Source: PNKC01 sp038323265
Lineage (GTDB): Bacteria > Chloroflexota > Dehalococcoidia > Tepidiformales > Tepidiformaceae
Assembly: GCA_038323265.1 (NCBI GenBank)
Contig: JBBQGT010000108.1
Coordinates: forward strand, 1-10,647
Direction of reading: 5' to 3'
DNA: 10,647 nucleotides
Part shown: one piece after another, positions 1 through 5,822 of the stretch
How the letters are laid out: the number at the start of each line of letters is the position of its first letter
Position numbering within the stretch: the first letter of the stretch is position 1
Translations under genes and position numbers: made by a program
Notes under the pieces: model-generated
Seen by the model: the letters and a program-made list of their open reading frames with translations, nothing else
What the model was told of the DNA's origin: nothing
The model's database searches: none

Positions 1-201
1 ATCGGCGCCGTTGGTGCGCGCGCGGCCACGGCCGCCGCGGGAGCCGCGGCGCGTGGGGCGCTTCTTCGGCTCGTCGCCGTTCTCGAGGTTGATTTCGAGG
101 CTTTCCATCACTTCCGGTGAGGGTTCGGGTAGCGTTGCTACTGATTCTTTGGCGGAGTCCGTTTCCGGCTTCTTCCCGCGGGGGAAAATATTCAAGACCA
201 T
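1..201 (-). CDS. Partial Arg/Gly-rich protein downstream of mrp (C-terminus off the window)
   Basis: An open frame of 67 codons reads leftward from an ATG at 201 and is still open at base 1. The visible N-terminus starts MVLNIFPRGKK. It is followed by an acidic, Ser/Glu/Pro-rich stretch (about residues 13-45) and then a strongly basic RRGSRGGRGRAR segment (about residues 52-63), which resembles RNA-binding RG-rich tails. Third codon positions are mostly G or C, which supports coding on this strand. The ATG lies 6 nt after the mrp TAA stop with no good ribosome binding site, so translation is probably coupled to mrp. I cannot identify it from this fragment. RG-rich disordered regions of this kind are common in ribonuclease E/G and other RNA-handling proteins, so an Rne/Rng-type start is one guess. 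The ORF on the opposite strand of the same stretch looks like a shadow. Confidence 0.6.
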   Translation of the reverse strand, partial: MVLNIFPRGKKPETDSAKESVATLPEPSPEVMESLEINLENGDEPKKRPTRRGSRGGRGRARTNGAD

Positions 202-207
202 CTGGGT

Positions 208-1275
208 TTAAACACCCATCCTTTGCAAAACGCTGATTCGGGCAGCGACGTTGCGCGCGATTCGCGCGATAGCCACCGCCGAGGTTGATTCTGGTGCGCC
301 GTAAGTTACGGGGACGCCCTTATCCGCTCCTTCGCGCACCGCTGGTTCGATGGGGATCTCTCCGAGGAAATCGATCCCGAGTTCGTCGGCGGCCGCTGCC
401 GCCCCGCCATGTCCGAAAATGTCGTACTGCTTGCCCGTATCCGGGGCGATGAAGTAGCTCATGTTTTCGATCATTCCGAACACCGGGATGTCCAATTTTT
501 CGAACATCGCGACCGCTTTCATCGCGTCTTCGACTGAGACATCCTGGGGTGTTGAGACAATTACAGCGCCGGTGATCGGCGCTTCCTGGGCCATGCTCAT
601 GGAGGCATCGCTGGTGCCAGGCGGCAGGTCAATAATCAGGTAGTCGAGTTCGCCCCACGGCACATCGTGCAGCAGTTGGCGAACGGCGCTGCCGATCATC
701 GGGCCGCGCCACACGACGGGCGTGCCTTTCGGCAGGAGGAAGCCCATGGAAACGACTTTGACGCCGAACTTGTCGACTGGCCGCAAGCCATCCGTTGAGC
801 CTGCCTGGAGCCCATTGGCGAGGCCGAACATCGTTGGCACGTTAGGCCCCGTGATATCGGCGTCCATCAGACCCACTGCTGCGCCAGTCGCCGCGAGGGC
901 CACCGCGAGATTGGCGGCAATTGTCGATTTGCCAACGCCGCCCTTGTTGCTGGCCACCGCGATGATGTTTCGCACCCCTTCAATCGCCTTTTGGCCTTCC
1001 TTGGGCGACGAAGATCGGACGTTCGCGCCCCACTCAATGGCGACCGCGGTGATGCCCGCGAGAGGCTCGACGGCGGCGCGAATGTCTGTTTCGATGGTTT
1101 CTTTGAGCGGGCAAGCCGGGGTGGTGAGCTCCACCTTGATGGAGACCGAGCCGCCATCGAGGGCGAGATCCTTCACCATTCCTAGGCGGACGATGCTGGC
1201 GTGGAGTTCGGGGTCTTGGACCTTATCGAGCGCCGCCATCACGTCGTCGCGGCTCACTACTTGGGCACTGGTCAT
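208..1275 (-). CDS. mrp: Mrp/ApbC-family iron-sulfur cluster carrier ATPase
   Basis: This 355-aa protein has the usual two-part Mrp architecture. An N-terminal MIP18/DUF59 domain (about residues 8-82) contains the TTPACPLK motif with Cys55. A SIMIBI-class P-loop ATPase follows: deviant Walker A KGGVGKST at 111-118, DADITGPNVP at 138-147, and Walker B/switch region DLPPGTSD at 217-224. The family binds Fe-S clusters as a cytosolic dimer and passes them to apo-enzymes in an ATP-dependent way. Oddly, the CxxC pair that normally bridges the cluster after the ENMS motif is missing. Here the segment reads MSYFIAPDTGKQYDIFGHGG (272-291), and Cys55 is the only cysteine in the protein. No Shine-Dalgarno sequence precedes the ATG. 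It is probably cotranscribed with the RG-rich gene downstream. Family assignment is secure; the cluster-binding mode is not. Confidence 0.95.
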   Translation of the reverse strand: MTSAQVVSRDDVMAALDKVQDPELHASIVRLGMVKDLALDGGSVSIKVELTTPACPLKETIETDIRAAVEPLAGITAVAIEWGANVRSSSPKEGQKAIEGVRNIIAVASNKGGVGKSTIAANLAVALAATGAAVGLMDADITGPNVPTMFGLANGLQAGSTDGLRPVDKFGVKVVSMGFLLPKGTPVVWRGPMIGSAVRQLLHDVPWGELDYLIIDLPPGTSDASMSMAQEAPITGAVIVSTPQDVSVEDAMKAVAMFEKLDIPVFGMIENMSYFIAPDTGKQYDIFGHGGAAAAADELGIDFLGEIPIEPAVREGADKGVPVTYGAPESTSAVAIARIARNVAARISVLQRMGV

Positions 1276-1293
1276 CAGGAAGGAGTTGCCTTT

Positions 1294-1355
1294 CGTGGAC
1301 GATCCACGTGGTTGGGATCGGCGAAGGTTGCGAAGTTGAAGGCGCGGGTCGCAAC
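1294..1355. repeat. Overlapping inverted repeats upstream of mrp
   Basis: Four perfect palindromic elements lie within 62 nt, beginning 19 nt upstream of the mrp ATG. They are CGTGGA-CGA-TCCACG (1294-1308), CCACGTGG (1304-1311), CGATCC-N9-GGATCG (1300-1305 with 1315-1320), and GTTGCGA-N15-TCGCAAC (1327-1333 with 1349-1355). The first three share bases, so in RNA they would be mutually exclusive. They could be a protein operator or a leader structure controlling mrp. GC-rich sequence yields some such repeats by chance, so function is only inferred. Confidence 0.4.
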
Positions 1356-1550
1356 GCGAGCGGCGGCGCTTGAAGCTGCCAGGCCTGCAGGGTTTCCCGT
1401 GGATTCACGACAGGCGGGCCGAAATTCTTGGGCTCGCTGGTTTGCTGTCGCACCCGTCCCGCAAAGGATACTCCGGAAGCTGCGTCGCGGCAAGCCGTTT
1501 ACCCGTGCTTTCGCATACGGCGGCTAGCGTGAGGGAGTCCGCTAAGCGTG

Positions 1551-1559
1551 TGGTACACT
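1551..1559 (+). promoter_or_regulatory. Extended -10 promoter element for the zinc-ribbon gene
   Basis: TGG-TACACT matches an extended -10 box (TGn followed by TAnnnT) about 38 nt before the ATG at 1597. No good -35 box sits 16-18 nt upstream, which is typical of extended -10 promoters. This is a motif match only. Confidence 0.4.
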
Positions 1560-1596
1560 GTCCCTACCGACCGGTAAAGCTCAGCAAGGAGACCTT

Positions 1597-1821
1597 ATGA
1601 CTCAAGTGAATGCTCTCGAGAAGACGAACAGTTCGGCGGCCTGCCGCCACCACTGGGTGATTGATACGCCGAATGGCGCGGTTAGCGGCGGGACTTGCAA
1701 GCGCTGCGGCGTAGACAAGGAGTTTCGCAACTCTTCGGAAGACCTGATGTGGGACAGCGATAGCTTCAGCCTGAACGGTTCGCGCTATCGCGGACGCCGC
1801 GGAGCCCAGACCACTTCCTGA
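1597..1821 (+). CDS. Small zinc-ribbon-like protein with HHW and CxxC motifs
   Basis: This 74-aa protein has an AAGGAG ribosome binding site at 1586-1591, 5 nt before the ATG. Its core is C16-x-H18-H19-W20, then ID-PNG-x-x-SGG, then C34-K-R-C37-G, EF and NS (residues 16-46). The Cys/His spacing (one Cys plus paired His, then a CxxCG knuckle 14 residues later) is what a small single-zinc ribbon would show. The C-terminal 30 residues are polar, with MWDSDSF and a basic RYRGRRG end. There is no signal peptide or membrane segment. From memory, similar short proteins with a CxHHW...GxCKxCG core recur as hypotheticals in Chloroflexota and Actinomycetota; I know of no assigned function. It appears monocistronic, with its own promoter and terminator. 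DNA, RNA or RNA-polymerase binding would be plausible but is not shown. Confidence 0.85.
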   Translation: MTQVNALEKTNSSAACRHHWVIDTPNGAVSGGTCKRCGVDKEFRNSSEDLMWDSDSFSLNGSRYRGRRGAQTTS

Positions 1822-1847
1822 CCAGACTCGCCCTCAACAATTCTCTG

Positions 1848-1871
1848 CGGCCGGGCTTCCCCGGCCGTTTT
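1848..1871 (+). terminator. Intrinsic terminator after the zinc-ribbon gene
   Basis: A perfect 8-bp GC stem, CGGCCGGG (1848-1855) and CCCGGCCG (1860-1867), closes a CTTC tetraloop and is followed directly by TTTT (1868-1871). It starts 26 nt after the stop codon. The T-run is short, but the stem is very strong. It separates this gene from pyrD. Confidence 0.8.
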
Positions 1872-1907
1872 GCTGCCCGAAATCTCGTTCGGCGGAGACG
1901 CCTCCAG

Positions 1908-1913
1908 TACACT
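1908..1913 (+). promoter_or_regulatory. -10 box (TACACT) placed for leaderless pyrD transcription
   Basis: TACACT ends 7 nt before the pyrD ATG at 1921, the distance expected if transcription begins at the A of the start codon. It lies inside a perfect inverted repeat, TCCAGT-AC-ACTGGA (1903-1916 region). No Shine-Dalgarno sequence is present, which agrees with leaderless initiation. A clear -35 box is absent. Confidence 0.4.
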
Positions 1914-1920
1914 GGACACC

Positions 1921-2862
1921 ATGCCCGTCACACTTCAAGTCGATCTTGCTCCCGGCCAAAAGACGAGCCTTCTTCTCCGCAATCCGGTGATGCCCGCCTC
2001 GGGAACGTTCAGCTGGGGTCTCGAATTCGCGCGCCACTATGACATAAATGCGCTCGGCGCGGTTGTCTCCAAGGGCGTCACGATGGAAGTGCGGCAAGGG
2101 AACGCCCAGCCGCGGGTGGCGGAAACCCCGGCTGGCATGCTTAATTCCATCGGCCTGCAGAACATCGGCATCCACAAGTGCATCAATGAGATGGCGCCGC
2201 TGTGGGCGAAGTGGGACGTGCCGGTCATCGTGAACATCGCTGGAGACACGCCCGAGGAGTTCGGCGAGATGGCGCGGACGCTCGATGGGGTGCCCGGCAT
2301 TGCCGCCCTCGAACTGAACATCAGCTGCCCGAACGTGGACGTCGGCGGAATTGAAATCGGGCAAAACGCGGAGGCCGCTGGCCGGGCCGTGCGCTCTGCC
2401 GTGCGCAACACGGACCTGCCGGTGATAGTCAAACTCACCCCCAACGTCACCGACCCGGTTGCACTGGCAGTTGCCTGCGAGGCTCAAGGCGCCGCTGCAA
2501 TTTGCGCGATAAACACCGTGCTTGGGCTTGCCATCGATACGCGAAAGCGCAGGGCGATTCTGCCCCGCGCCCGCGGCGGATTGAGCGGGCCGGCGATCAA
2601 ACCGATTGCTTTGCGAATCGTTTACGACGTAGCGAAAGCGGTACGCATCCCGGTCATCGGCTGTGGGGGCATTAGCACGGGCGAGGACGCGATCGAATTC
2701 CTGATGGCTGGGGCCAGCGCGGTACAGGTGGGCACGGCCACGTTTGCCAACCCGCGCGCTCCGCTGGACGTGCTCGAAGGTCTTGAGCGCTGGCTGCTGG
2801 AGAACGGCGTGAGCGATGTACACGAGATCATTGGTTGCGCGCTTCCGCAGCCCGTGGCGTAG
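1921..2862 (+). CDS. pyrD: Dihydroorotate dehydrogenase, class 1B catalytic subunit
   Basis: PyrD oxidises dihydroorotate to orotate, the fourth step of pyrimidine synthesis, in an FMN-containing TIM barrel. The 313-aa product has the family landmarks: NPVMPASGTF near the N-terminus (21-30), VSKG with the FMN lysine K51, LNSIGLQN (74-81), VNIAG (104-108), NISCPN with the catalytic Cys136 (133-138), VKLTPNVTD (170-178), NTVLGLAID (198-206), and the phosphate-binding loops GCGGIS (247-252) and VQVGTA (268-273). A cysteine base and the LN-x-IGLQN motif indicate class 1B, which works with an electron-transfer subunit PyrK that is not in this window. I chose ATG 1921 over an upstream TTG at 1870, because the TTG lies in the terminator T-run and the extra residues do not match the family. 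Confidence 0.95.
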   Translation: MPVTLQVDLAPGQKTSLLLRNPVMPASGTFSWGLEFARHYDINALGAVVSKGVTMEVRQGNAQPRVAETPAGMLNSIGLQNIGIHKCINEMAPLWAKWDVPVIVNIAGDTPEEFGEMARTLDGVPGIAALELNISCPNVDVGGIEIGQNAEAAGRAVRSAVRNTDLPVIVKLTPNVTDPVALAVACEAQGAAAICAINTVLGLAIDTRKRRAILPRARGGLSGPAIKPIALRIVYDVAKAVRIPVIGCGGISTGEDAIEFLMAGASAVQVGTATFANPRAPLDVLEGLERWLLENGVSDVHEIIGCALPQPVA

Positions 2863-2910
2863 GCGCCTATTGCCTGTTGGGTGCACTTTATTGCTTACTG
2901 GTAATGGTCG

Positions 2911-2987
2911 CGGGGTGTAGCTCAGCCTGGTAGAGCGCTGCGTTTGGGACGCAGAGGCCCACAGTTCAAATCTGTGCACCCCGACCA
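2911..2987 (+). tRNA. tRNA-Pro (anticodon UGG) with encoded CCA
   Basis: The full cloverleaf can be folded by hand. The acceptor CGGGGTG (2911-2917) pairs perfectly with CACCCCG (2977-2983). The D stem is GCTC/GAGC (2920-2923, 2933-2936). The anticodon stem CTGCG/CGCAG encloses loop TTTGGGA, giving anticodon TGG at 2945-2947. The T stem CACAG/CTGTG encloses TTCAAAT. Discriminator A2984 and CCA 2985-2987 complete the 77-nt gene. The anticodon reads proline codon CCA and others by wobble. It lies 48 nt after pyrD; a weak -10-like TAATGG at 2902-2907 could serve it, or it may be read from pyrD. Confidence 0.97.
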
Positions 2988-3041
2988 AAGTCCTTGTGGC
3001 TTGCATGCATTTGAATAATTAGCCCGAGGCACACGTTCGAC

Positions 3042-3069
3042 TTGCGTTGTTTCATGGCATGGCTAGAAT
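3042..3069 (+). promoter_or_regulatory. Putative promoter of the small lipoprotein gene
   Basis: TTGCGT (3042-3047), 16 nt, then TAGAAT (3064-3069). The -10 box ends only 5 nt before the ATG at 3075, and there is no ribosome binding site, so a leaderless or near-leaderless mRNA is expected. The same GCTAGAATG string recurs before the LLM oxidoreductase gene at 6778-6786. Confidence 0.45.
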
Positions 3070-3074
3070 GCCGA

Positions 3075-3470
3075 ATGCTTCGTTCACTGCTTGCCGCTAC
3101 TGTCTTCTCCGCCCTGCTTCTTGCTGCCTGCGGAGGCGGCGACTCGGGCGCCAAGACCGAGAGCGGCGGGACCGCGGGCGGCGCGAGAGCGCTGGCCGCC
3201 TCGATGGAAACCGAACTCGGGACGTTGAAGCAGTGCTTCCAGGATGAGAAGGATGGCAAGGCTCCCTGCGGCACTGACCTCCTTTCGAATCGCATGACCC
3301 TCCTGTGCAGCGATGTGCGCACCGGCAAGAAGAACGATGAATTCGGAGTGACCAATTTCAAGGCTTTCGAGCCGGTATGCGCATCCTGGGGTGGGATCCT
3401 TTCGACGCCCCTGGCCGAGCGCCCAGACGCGCTCGCGTCGATGATCGACAAGGCGAAAGCGATCAACTAA
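3075..3470 (+). CDS. Small Cys-containing lipoprotein, unknown function
   Basis: This 131-aa protein begins with a short lipoprotein signal peptide: basic MLR, a hydrophobic core, and the lipobox LAAC with the lipidated Cys19. A flexible Gly/Ser/Thr-rich linker follows (about residues 20-38), consistent with a protein tethered outside the membrane. The mature domain (about 39-131) has four further cysteines, in CFQDEKDGKAPC (two), LLC and VCASW, suggesting two disulfides. I do not recognise the domain. I chose ATG 3075 because it gives a classical signal peptide. An upstream in-frame TTG at 3042 would add 11 residues before it and coincides with the probable -35 box. It stands alone between the tRNA and the next operon, with no clear terminator after it. 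Confidence 0.8.
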   Translation: MLRSLLAATVFSALLLAACGGGDSGAKTESGGTAGGARALAASMETELGTLKQCFQDEKDGKAPCGTDLLSNRMTLLCSDVRTGKKNDEFGVTNFKAFEPVCASWGGILSTPLAERPDALASMIDKAKAIN

Positions 3471-3524
3471 GCGCGGCATCCTGACGGCCGTTTGACCAAT
3501 TGTGCGCTCTGCCCCGTCGTGTCT

Positions 3525-3553
3525 TTGCGCGCCGCTGAACGCTGCCCTACCAT
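3525..3553 (+). promoter_or_regulatory. Putative promoter of the threonine aldolase operon
   Basis: TTGCGC (3525-3530), a 17-nt spacer, then TACCAT (3548-3553). The optimal spacing makes this the best -35/-10 pair in the gap between 3471 and 3592. A start site near 3560 would leave a leader of about 33 nt before the ATG at 3593. The gap otherwise holds only a 10-codon ORF (3568-3600) overlapping the first gene. Confidence 0.45.
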
Positions 3554-3592
3554 CGGTGCGAACCCCCATGATCAAACCCCCGGGCCAGCGCG

Positions 3593-4036
3593 ATGAGTGA
3601 CGAATTCGGTGTTGACCTCGATGAGGTCTTCAAAGTGATCGACGCTGCCGAAGTGCTCGTCGTGCGCTTTCACCTGGTTGAGAAGCGTCTGATGGTGGAC
3701 TTTCGCACCAAAAACGGCCTGAAACCCCTGATCCTCACCGTGGCGCGGGCGGAGTCGGTCGAGGACCGGTTCAAATCGATTAAGAAGCTGCGGCCGGAGT
3801 TTCCCTACCCCGAAAAGGTGATGTCGTTTCACTGGCCGCGCTCGATGAGCGTGATCCTTGGCAGCGGTGTCTGGCAGCACCTCGTGGATCGCATCAGTGC
3901 GCTTGGGGATGACGACACGACGGAACAGTGCGGCCGCGTGATGGAAGAGCTTATGGCCCTCGAACGATTCGAAATTGCCGGCGCCATCCGCGGCGCGGAT
4001 CACTACCAGACGCTCTGGGAAAGGCCCCGCCGATGA
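3593..4036 (+). CDS. Conserved-looking hypothetical protein, first gene of the threonine aldolase operon
   Basis: This 147-aa soluble protein has no signal peptide, membrane segment or recognisable catalytic motif. Residues 10-55 look like alternating helix and strand (VFKVIDAAEVLVVRFHLVEK, then a strand rich in V/L/F). The middle carries FHWPRSM (79-85) and an SGVWQHLVDRI helix (91-101). The C-terminal part is a helical ALERFEIAG...HYQTLWE segment. The basic, Trp-bearing HWPRSM motif could be a ligand or partner site, but that is guesswork. Its TGA overlaps the next ATG as ATGA, so it is cotranscribed and translationally coupled to threonine aldolase. No Shine-Dalgarno sequence precedes its own ATG. 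I do not recognise the family; coding status is supported by the overlap, GC-rich third positions and lack of a better frame. Confidence 0.8.
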   Translation: MSDEFGVDLDEVFKVIDAAEVLVVRFHLVEKRLMVDFRTKNGLKPLILTVARAESVEDRFKSIKKLRPEFPYPEKVMSFHWPRSMSVILGSGVWQHLVDRISALGDDDTTEQCGRVMEELMALERFEIAGAIRGADHYQTLWERPRR

Positions 4037-5073
4037 ACCGTATAATCGACCTTCGAAGCGACACAGTGAGCAAGCCCGGCCCGGATATGCGCCGGGCGAT
4101 GTACGAGGCCGAAGTCGGCGACGACGTCTTCGGCGACGACCCCACAGTCAATCGCCTCGAAGAGCGAGCAGCGGAGCTGACGGGCAAGCAGGCGGCACTG
4201 TTTGTGCCCAGCGGCACAATGGCAAACCTTATCGCCCTGCTCAGTCACACTCAGCCGGGCAACGAGATCATCCTTGGCGACGAATCGCACATCTTCAACT
4301 ACGAAGTGGCGGGGAGCGCGCGGATTGCCAACGTGCAGACTCACGCGCTGCGTAACAATCCGGATGGCACGCTCGACGGCGAGGAAGTTGCGGCGGCGGT
4401 GCGGGGTCCCAATATCCATGCACCCGTTGATTCGCTGCTCTGCCTCGAGAACACCCACAACCGTTGCGGCGGGGCAACGCTCCCGGTAGGCGCGATGGAC
4501 GAGTTGACTGGCATCGCGCACGGCGCCGGGATGAGCGTGCACCTCGATGGCGCGCGGATTTTCAATGCCCAGGCGGCGCTGGGCGAACCCGCGGCGCGCA
4601 TTGCGCGCGACTGCGACAGCGTCTCGTTCTGCCTGTCGAAGGGACTTGGCTGCCCGGTTGGCTCACTCCTCTGCGGCACGAGCGACTTTGTCCACGAAGC
4701 ACGCCGACACCGCAAGATGCTCGGCGGCGGTATGCGCCAGGTGGGCATCCTCGCGGCAGCGGGGCTGTTCGCCTTCCAACACAACATCGCGCGCATGAGC
4801 GACGACCACGTCAACGCCAAGAGTCTGGCCGACGGACTGCGACGCTTTGAAGCGTTCGCACCGAACACACCGCAGACGAACATCGTGGTCGCCGACGTTA
4901 TACGCGGCCAAATCTCGAGTTGGCTGGCGGCGTTCGAACAGGAGGGCCTCCTGGCGGTTGCGTTTGGACCGAAGCGCATGCGCATGGTGACGCACATCAA
5001 CGTCTCCAACGCGGACATCGACGAGGCGCTGACGCGCATTGGACGGGCAGTCGCTGCGGTCCCCGTTTCGTGA
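4033..5073 (+). CDS. ltaE: Low-specificity L-threonine aldolase
   Basis: LtaE is a PLP fold-type I enzyme that splits L-threonine or L-allo-threonine into glycine and acetaldehyde. The 346-aa protein matches the family length and motifs: IDLRSDTVSKP at the N-terminus (5-15), VGDDVFGDDPTVN (28-40), PSGTMAN (59-65), DESHIFNYE with the PLP-stacking His86, LENTHN (138-143), LDGARIFNA with Arg174, FCLSKGLGCPVGSLL with the Schiff-base Lys203, GGGMRQVG (231-238), and RMRMVTH near the C-terminus (315-321). The start at 4033 overlaps the upstream stop (ATGA), with a weak GGGAAAGG 8 nt ahead. Its own stop overlaps the next gene as GTGA. The enzyme probably helps make glycine or degrade threonine in the cytosol. 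The family call is firm; stereospecificity cannot be read from the sequence. Confidence 0.95.
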   Translation: MNRIIDLRSDTVSKPGPDMRRAMYEAEVGDDVFGDDPTVNRLEERAAELTGKQAALFVPSGTMANLIALLSHTQPGNEIILGDESHIFNYEVAGSARIANVQTHALRNNPDGTLDGEEVAAAVRGPNIHAPVDSLLCLENTHNRCGGATLPVGAMDELTGIAHGAGMSVHLDGARIFNAQAALGEPAARIARDCDSVSFCLSKGLGCPVGSLLCGTSDFVHEARRHRKMLGGGMRQVGILAAAGLFAFQHNIARMSDDHVNAKSLADGLRRFEAFAPNTPQTNIVVADVIRGQISSWLAAFEQEGLLAVAFGPKRMRMVTHINVSNADIDEALTRIGRAVAAVPVS

Positions 5074-5822
5074 GGCGTTGGGCGCTATTCGGCGTCTCGG
5101 CGGCTGTCCTGGCAATAGGATTGATTGCATGCAGTTCGAGCGAAGAGAACCCGGCGAACCCGCCGATCTTTACGACCGCGCCGTGGAAGGGCGAGGAGTC
5201 GTACACCTACAACCTGAAGACGCGCGCCGATGATTCGGCTGGGACTTGTACCCTGGTGACCGGCGCGGCCGATGGGGGGCGGCTGAAACTCAGCCGCCTC
5301 TGCGGCAAAGACCAGTTCCGCGACGACGGCACGGTGACTGTTGATGAAAAGTCGTTGATGCCTTCGCAATCCGTCCGCGTGTTCACCGATTCGAAGCAGA
5401 ACAAGCGCTCGACCTACACGAACGACTACACGGGCTCTGAGGTGACCTTTCAGGCCGACGTGAACGGAAGCTCGAACAAAACAACGCGCGACCTTCCTTC
5501 GGCCACTGACAAGGTTTCGCAGCCCGCCTGGTATGACGATGAAGAGGTACTCTGGCTGGCGCGCGGGCTCAACCTGGCGTCTGGCGCGAAGGTTGACTAC
5601 ACGCTGGTTATCAACGCCGGCCAACCGAGCATTCACACCGTGAATGTGCGAGTGGACCCGGCCGAGCGGGTGAGCGTGCCCGCGGGCGAGTTCCAGGCCT
5701 GGAAGGTGCGGCTCAGCCGGGGCGGCAATGTGAACTACGTGTGGGTAGAAGCGTCCGGCGCTCAGCGGGTGGTGAAAGCCCAAATTGAGGACGTTACGTA
5801 CGAACTGACGGGCACGAAATGA
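5070..5822 (+). CDS. DUF3108-like lipoprotein
   Basis: This 250-aa protein starts at GTG 5070, which overlaps the threonine aldolase stop (GTGA). This start gives a textbook lipoprotein signal: basic RR, a hydrophobic stretch, and lipobox LIAC with Cys21, then an S/E/N/P linker. The mature part is beta-rich. It ends with PAGEFQAWKVRLSRGG (226-region to the C-terminus), then YVWVEASGAQRVVKAQ and a short EDVTYEL strand. This resembles the closing half of DUF3108-type proteins, where a PAG-F-a-kv strand precedes a W-..-G-rvV-k strand. Such proteins are exported and of unclear role. Two mature cysteines (CTL and LCGKD regions) could form a disulfide. No link to threonine metabolism is evident beyond the shared operon. 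Lipoprotein status is firm; the DUF assignment is a recollection of pattern. Confidence 0.8.
   Translation: MRRWALFGVSAAVLAIGLIACSSSEENPANPPIFTTAPWKGEESYTYNLKTRADDSAGTCTLVTGAADGGRLKLSRLCGKDQFRDDGTVTVDEKSLMPSQSVRVFTDSKQNKRSTYTNDYTGSEVTFQADVNGSSNKTTRDLPSATDKVSQPAWYDDEEVLWLARGLNLASGAKVDYTLVINAGQPSIHTVNVRVDPAERVSVPAGEFQAWKVRLSRGGNVNYVWVEASGAQRVVKAQIEDVTYELTGTK

Larger units (their letters stand above)
1276..1596. other. 321-nt intergenic spacer between divergent mrp and zinc-ribbon gene
   Basis: The two flanking genes diverge, so this stretch should hold both promoters and both leaders. Near mrp it contains overlapping inverted repeats (1294-1355, listed separately). Near the zinc-ribbon gene it has an extended -10 and a strong ribosome binding site. 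Short open frames cross the middle in several frames on both strands, but none has a convincing start signal or recognisable protein. One minus-strand frame (TTG at 1493, stop at 1275-1277) overlaps the mrp ATG by one base as TGATG. I compared the stretch with the conserved cores of tmRNA, RNase P RNA and SRP RNA and found no match. The middle part, about 1360-1540, is unexplained. Confidence 0.5.

Noticed and set aside
1275..1493. Minus-strand 72-codon frame starting with TTG whose stop overlaps the mrp ATG as TGATG.
   Set aside because: The overlap is suggestive and mrp has no ribosome binding site, but the protein is low-complexity Ala/Arg/Ser-rich, no start signal precedes the TTG, and the inverted repeats explain the region as well.
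1276..1596. Possible structured RNA (tmRNA, RNase P RNA or SRP RNA) in the large spacer, prompted by TTCACGACAGG and TCCGGAAGC.
   Set aside because: The conserved cores and the tRNA-like 3' end of tmRNA are missing; the resemblance is limited to about ten bases.
1834..3006. Long minus-strand open frame (390 codons) spanning pyrD and the tRNA.
   Set aside because: It is antisense to the whole of pyrD and to tRNA-Pro. Its N-terminal part is the translation of the tRNA complement, a known source of spurious proteins, and nothing in it resembles a protein family.
3568..3600. Ten-codon ORF (MIKPPGQRDE) overlapping the first gene of the threonine aldolase operon.
   Set aside because: It is too short to judge, has no ribosome binding site, and shows no attenuator-type run of codons.
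4003..5130. Several open frames of 128-232 codons on both strands across the threonine aldolase gene.
   Set aside because: They are out-of-frame shadows of a clear enzyme gene in GC-rich DNA; none shows family motifs.
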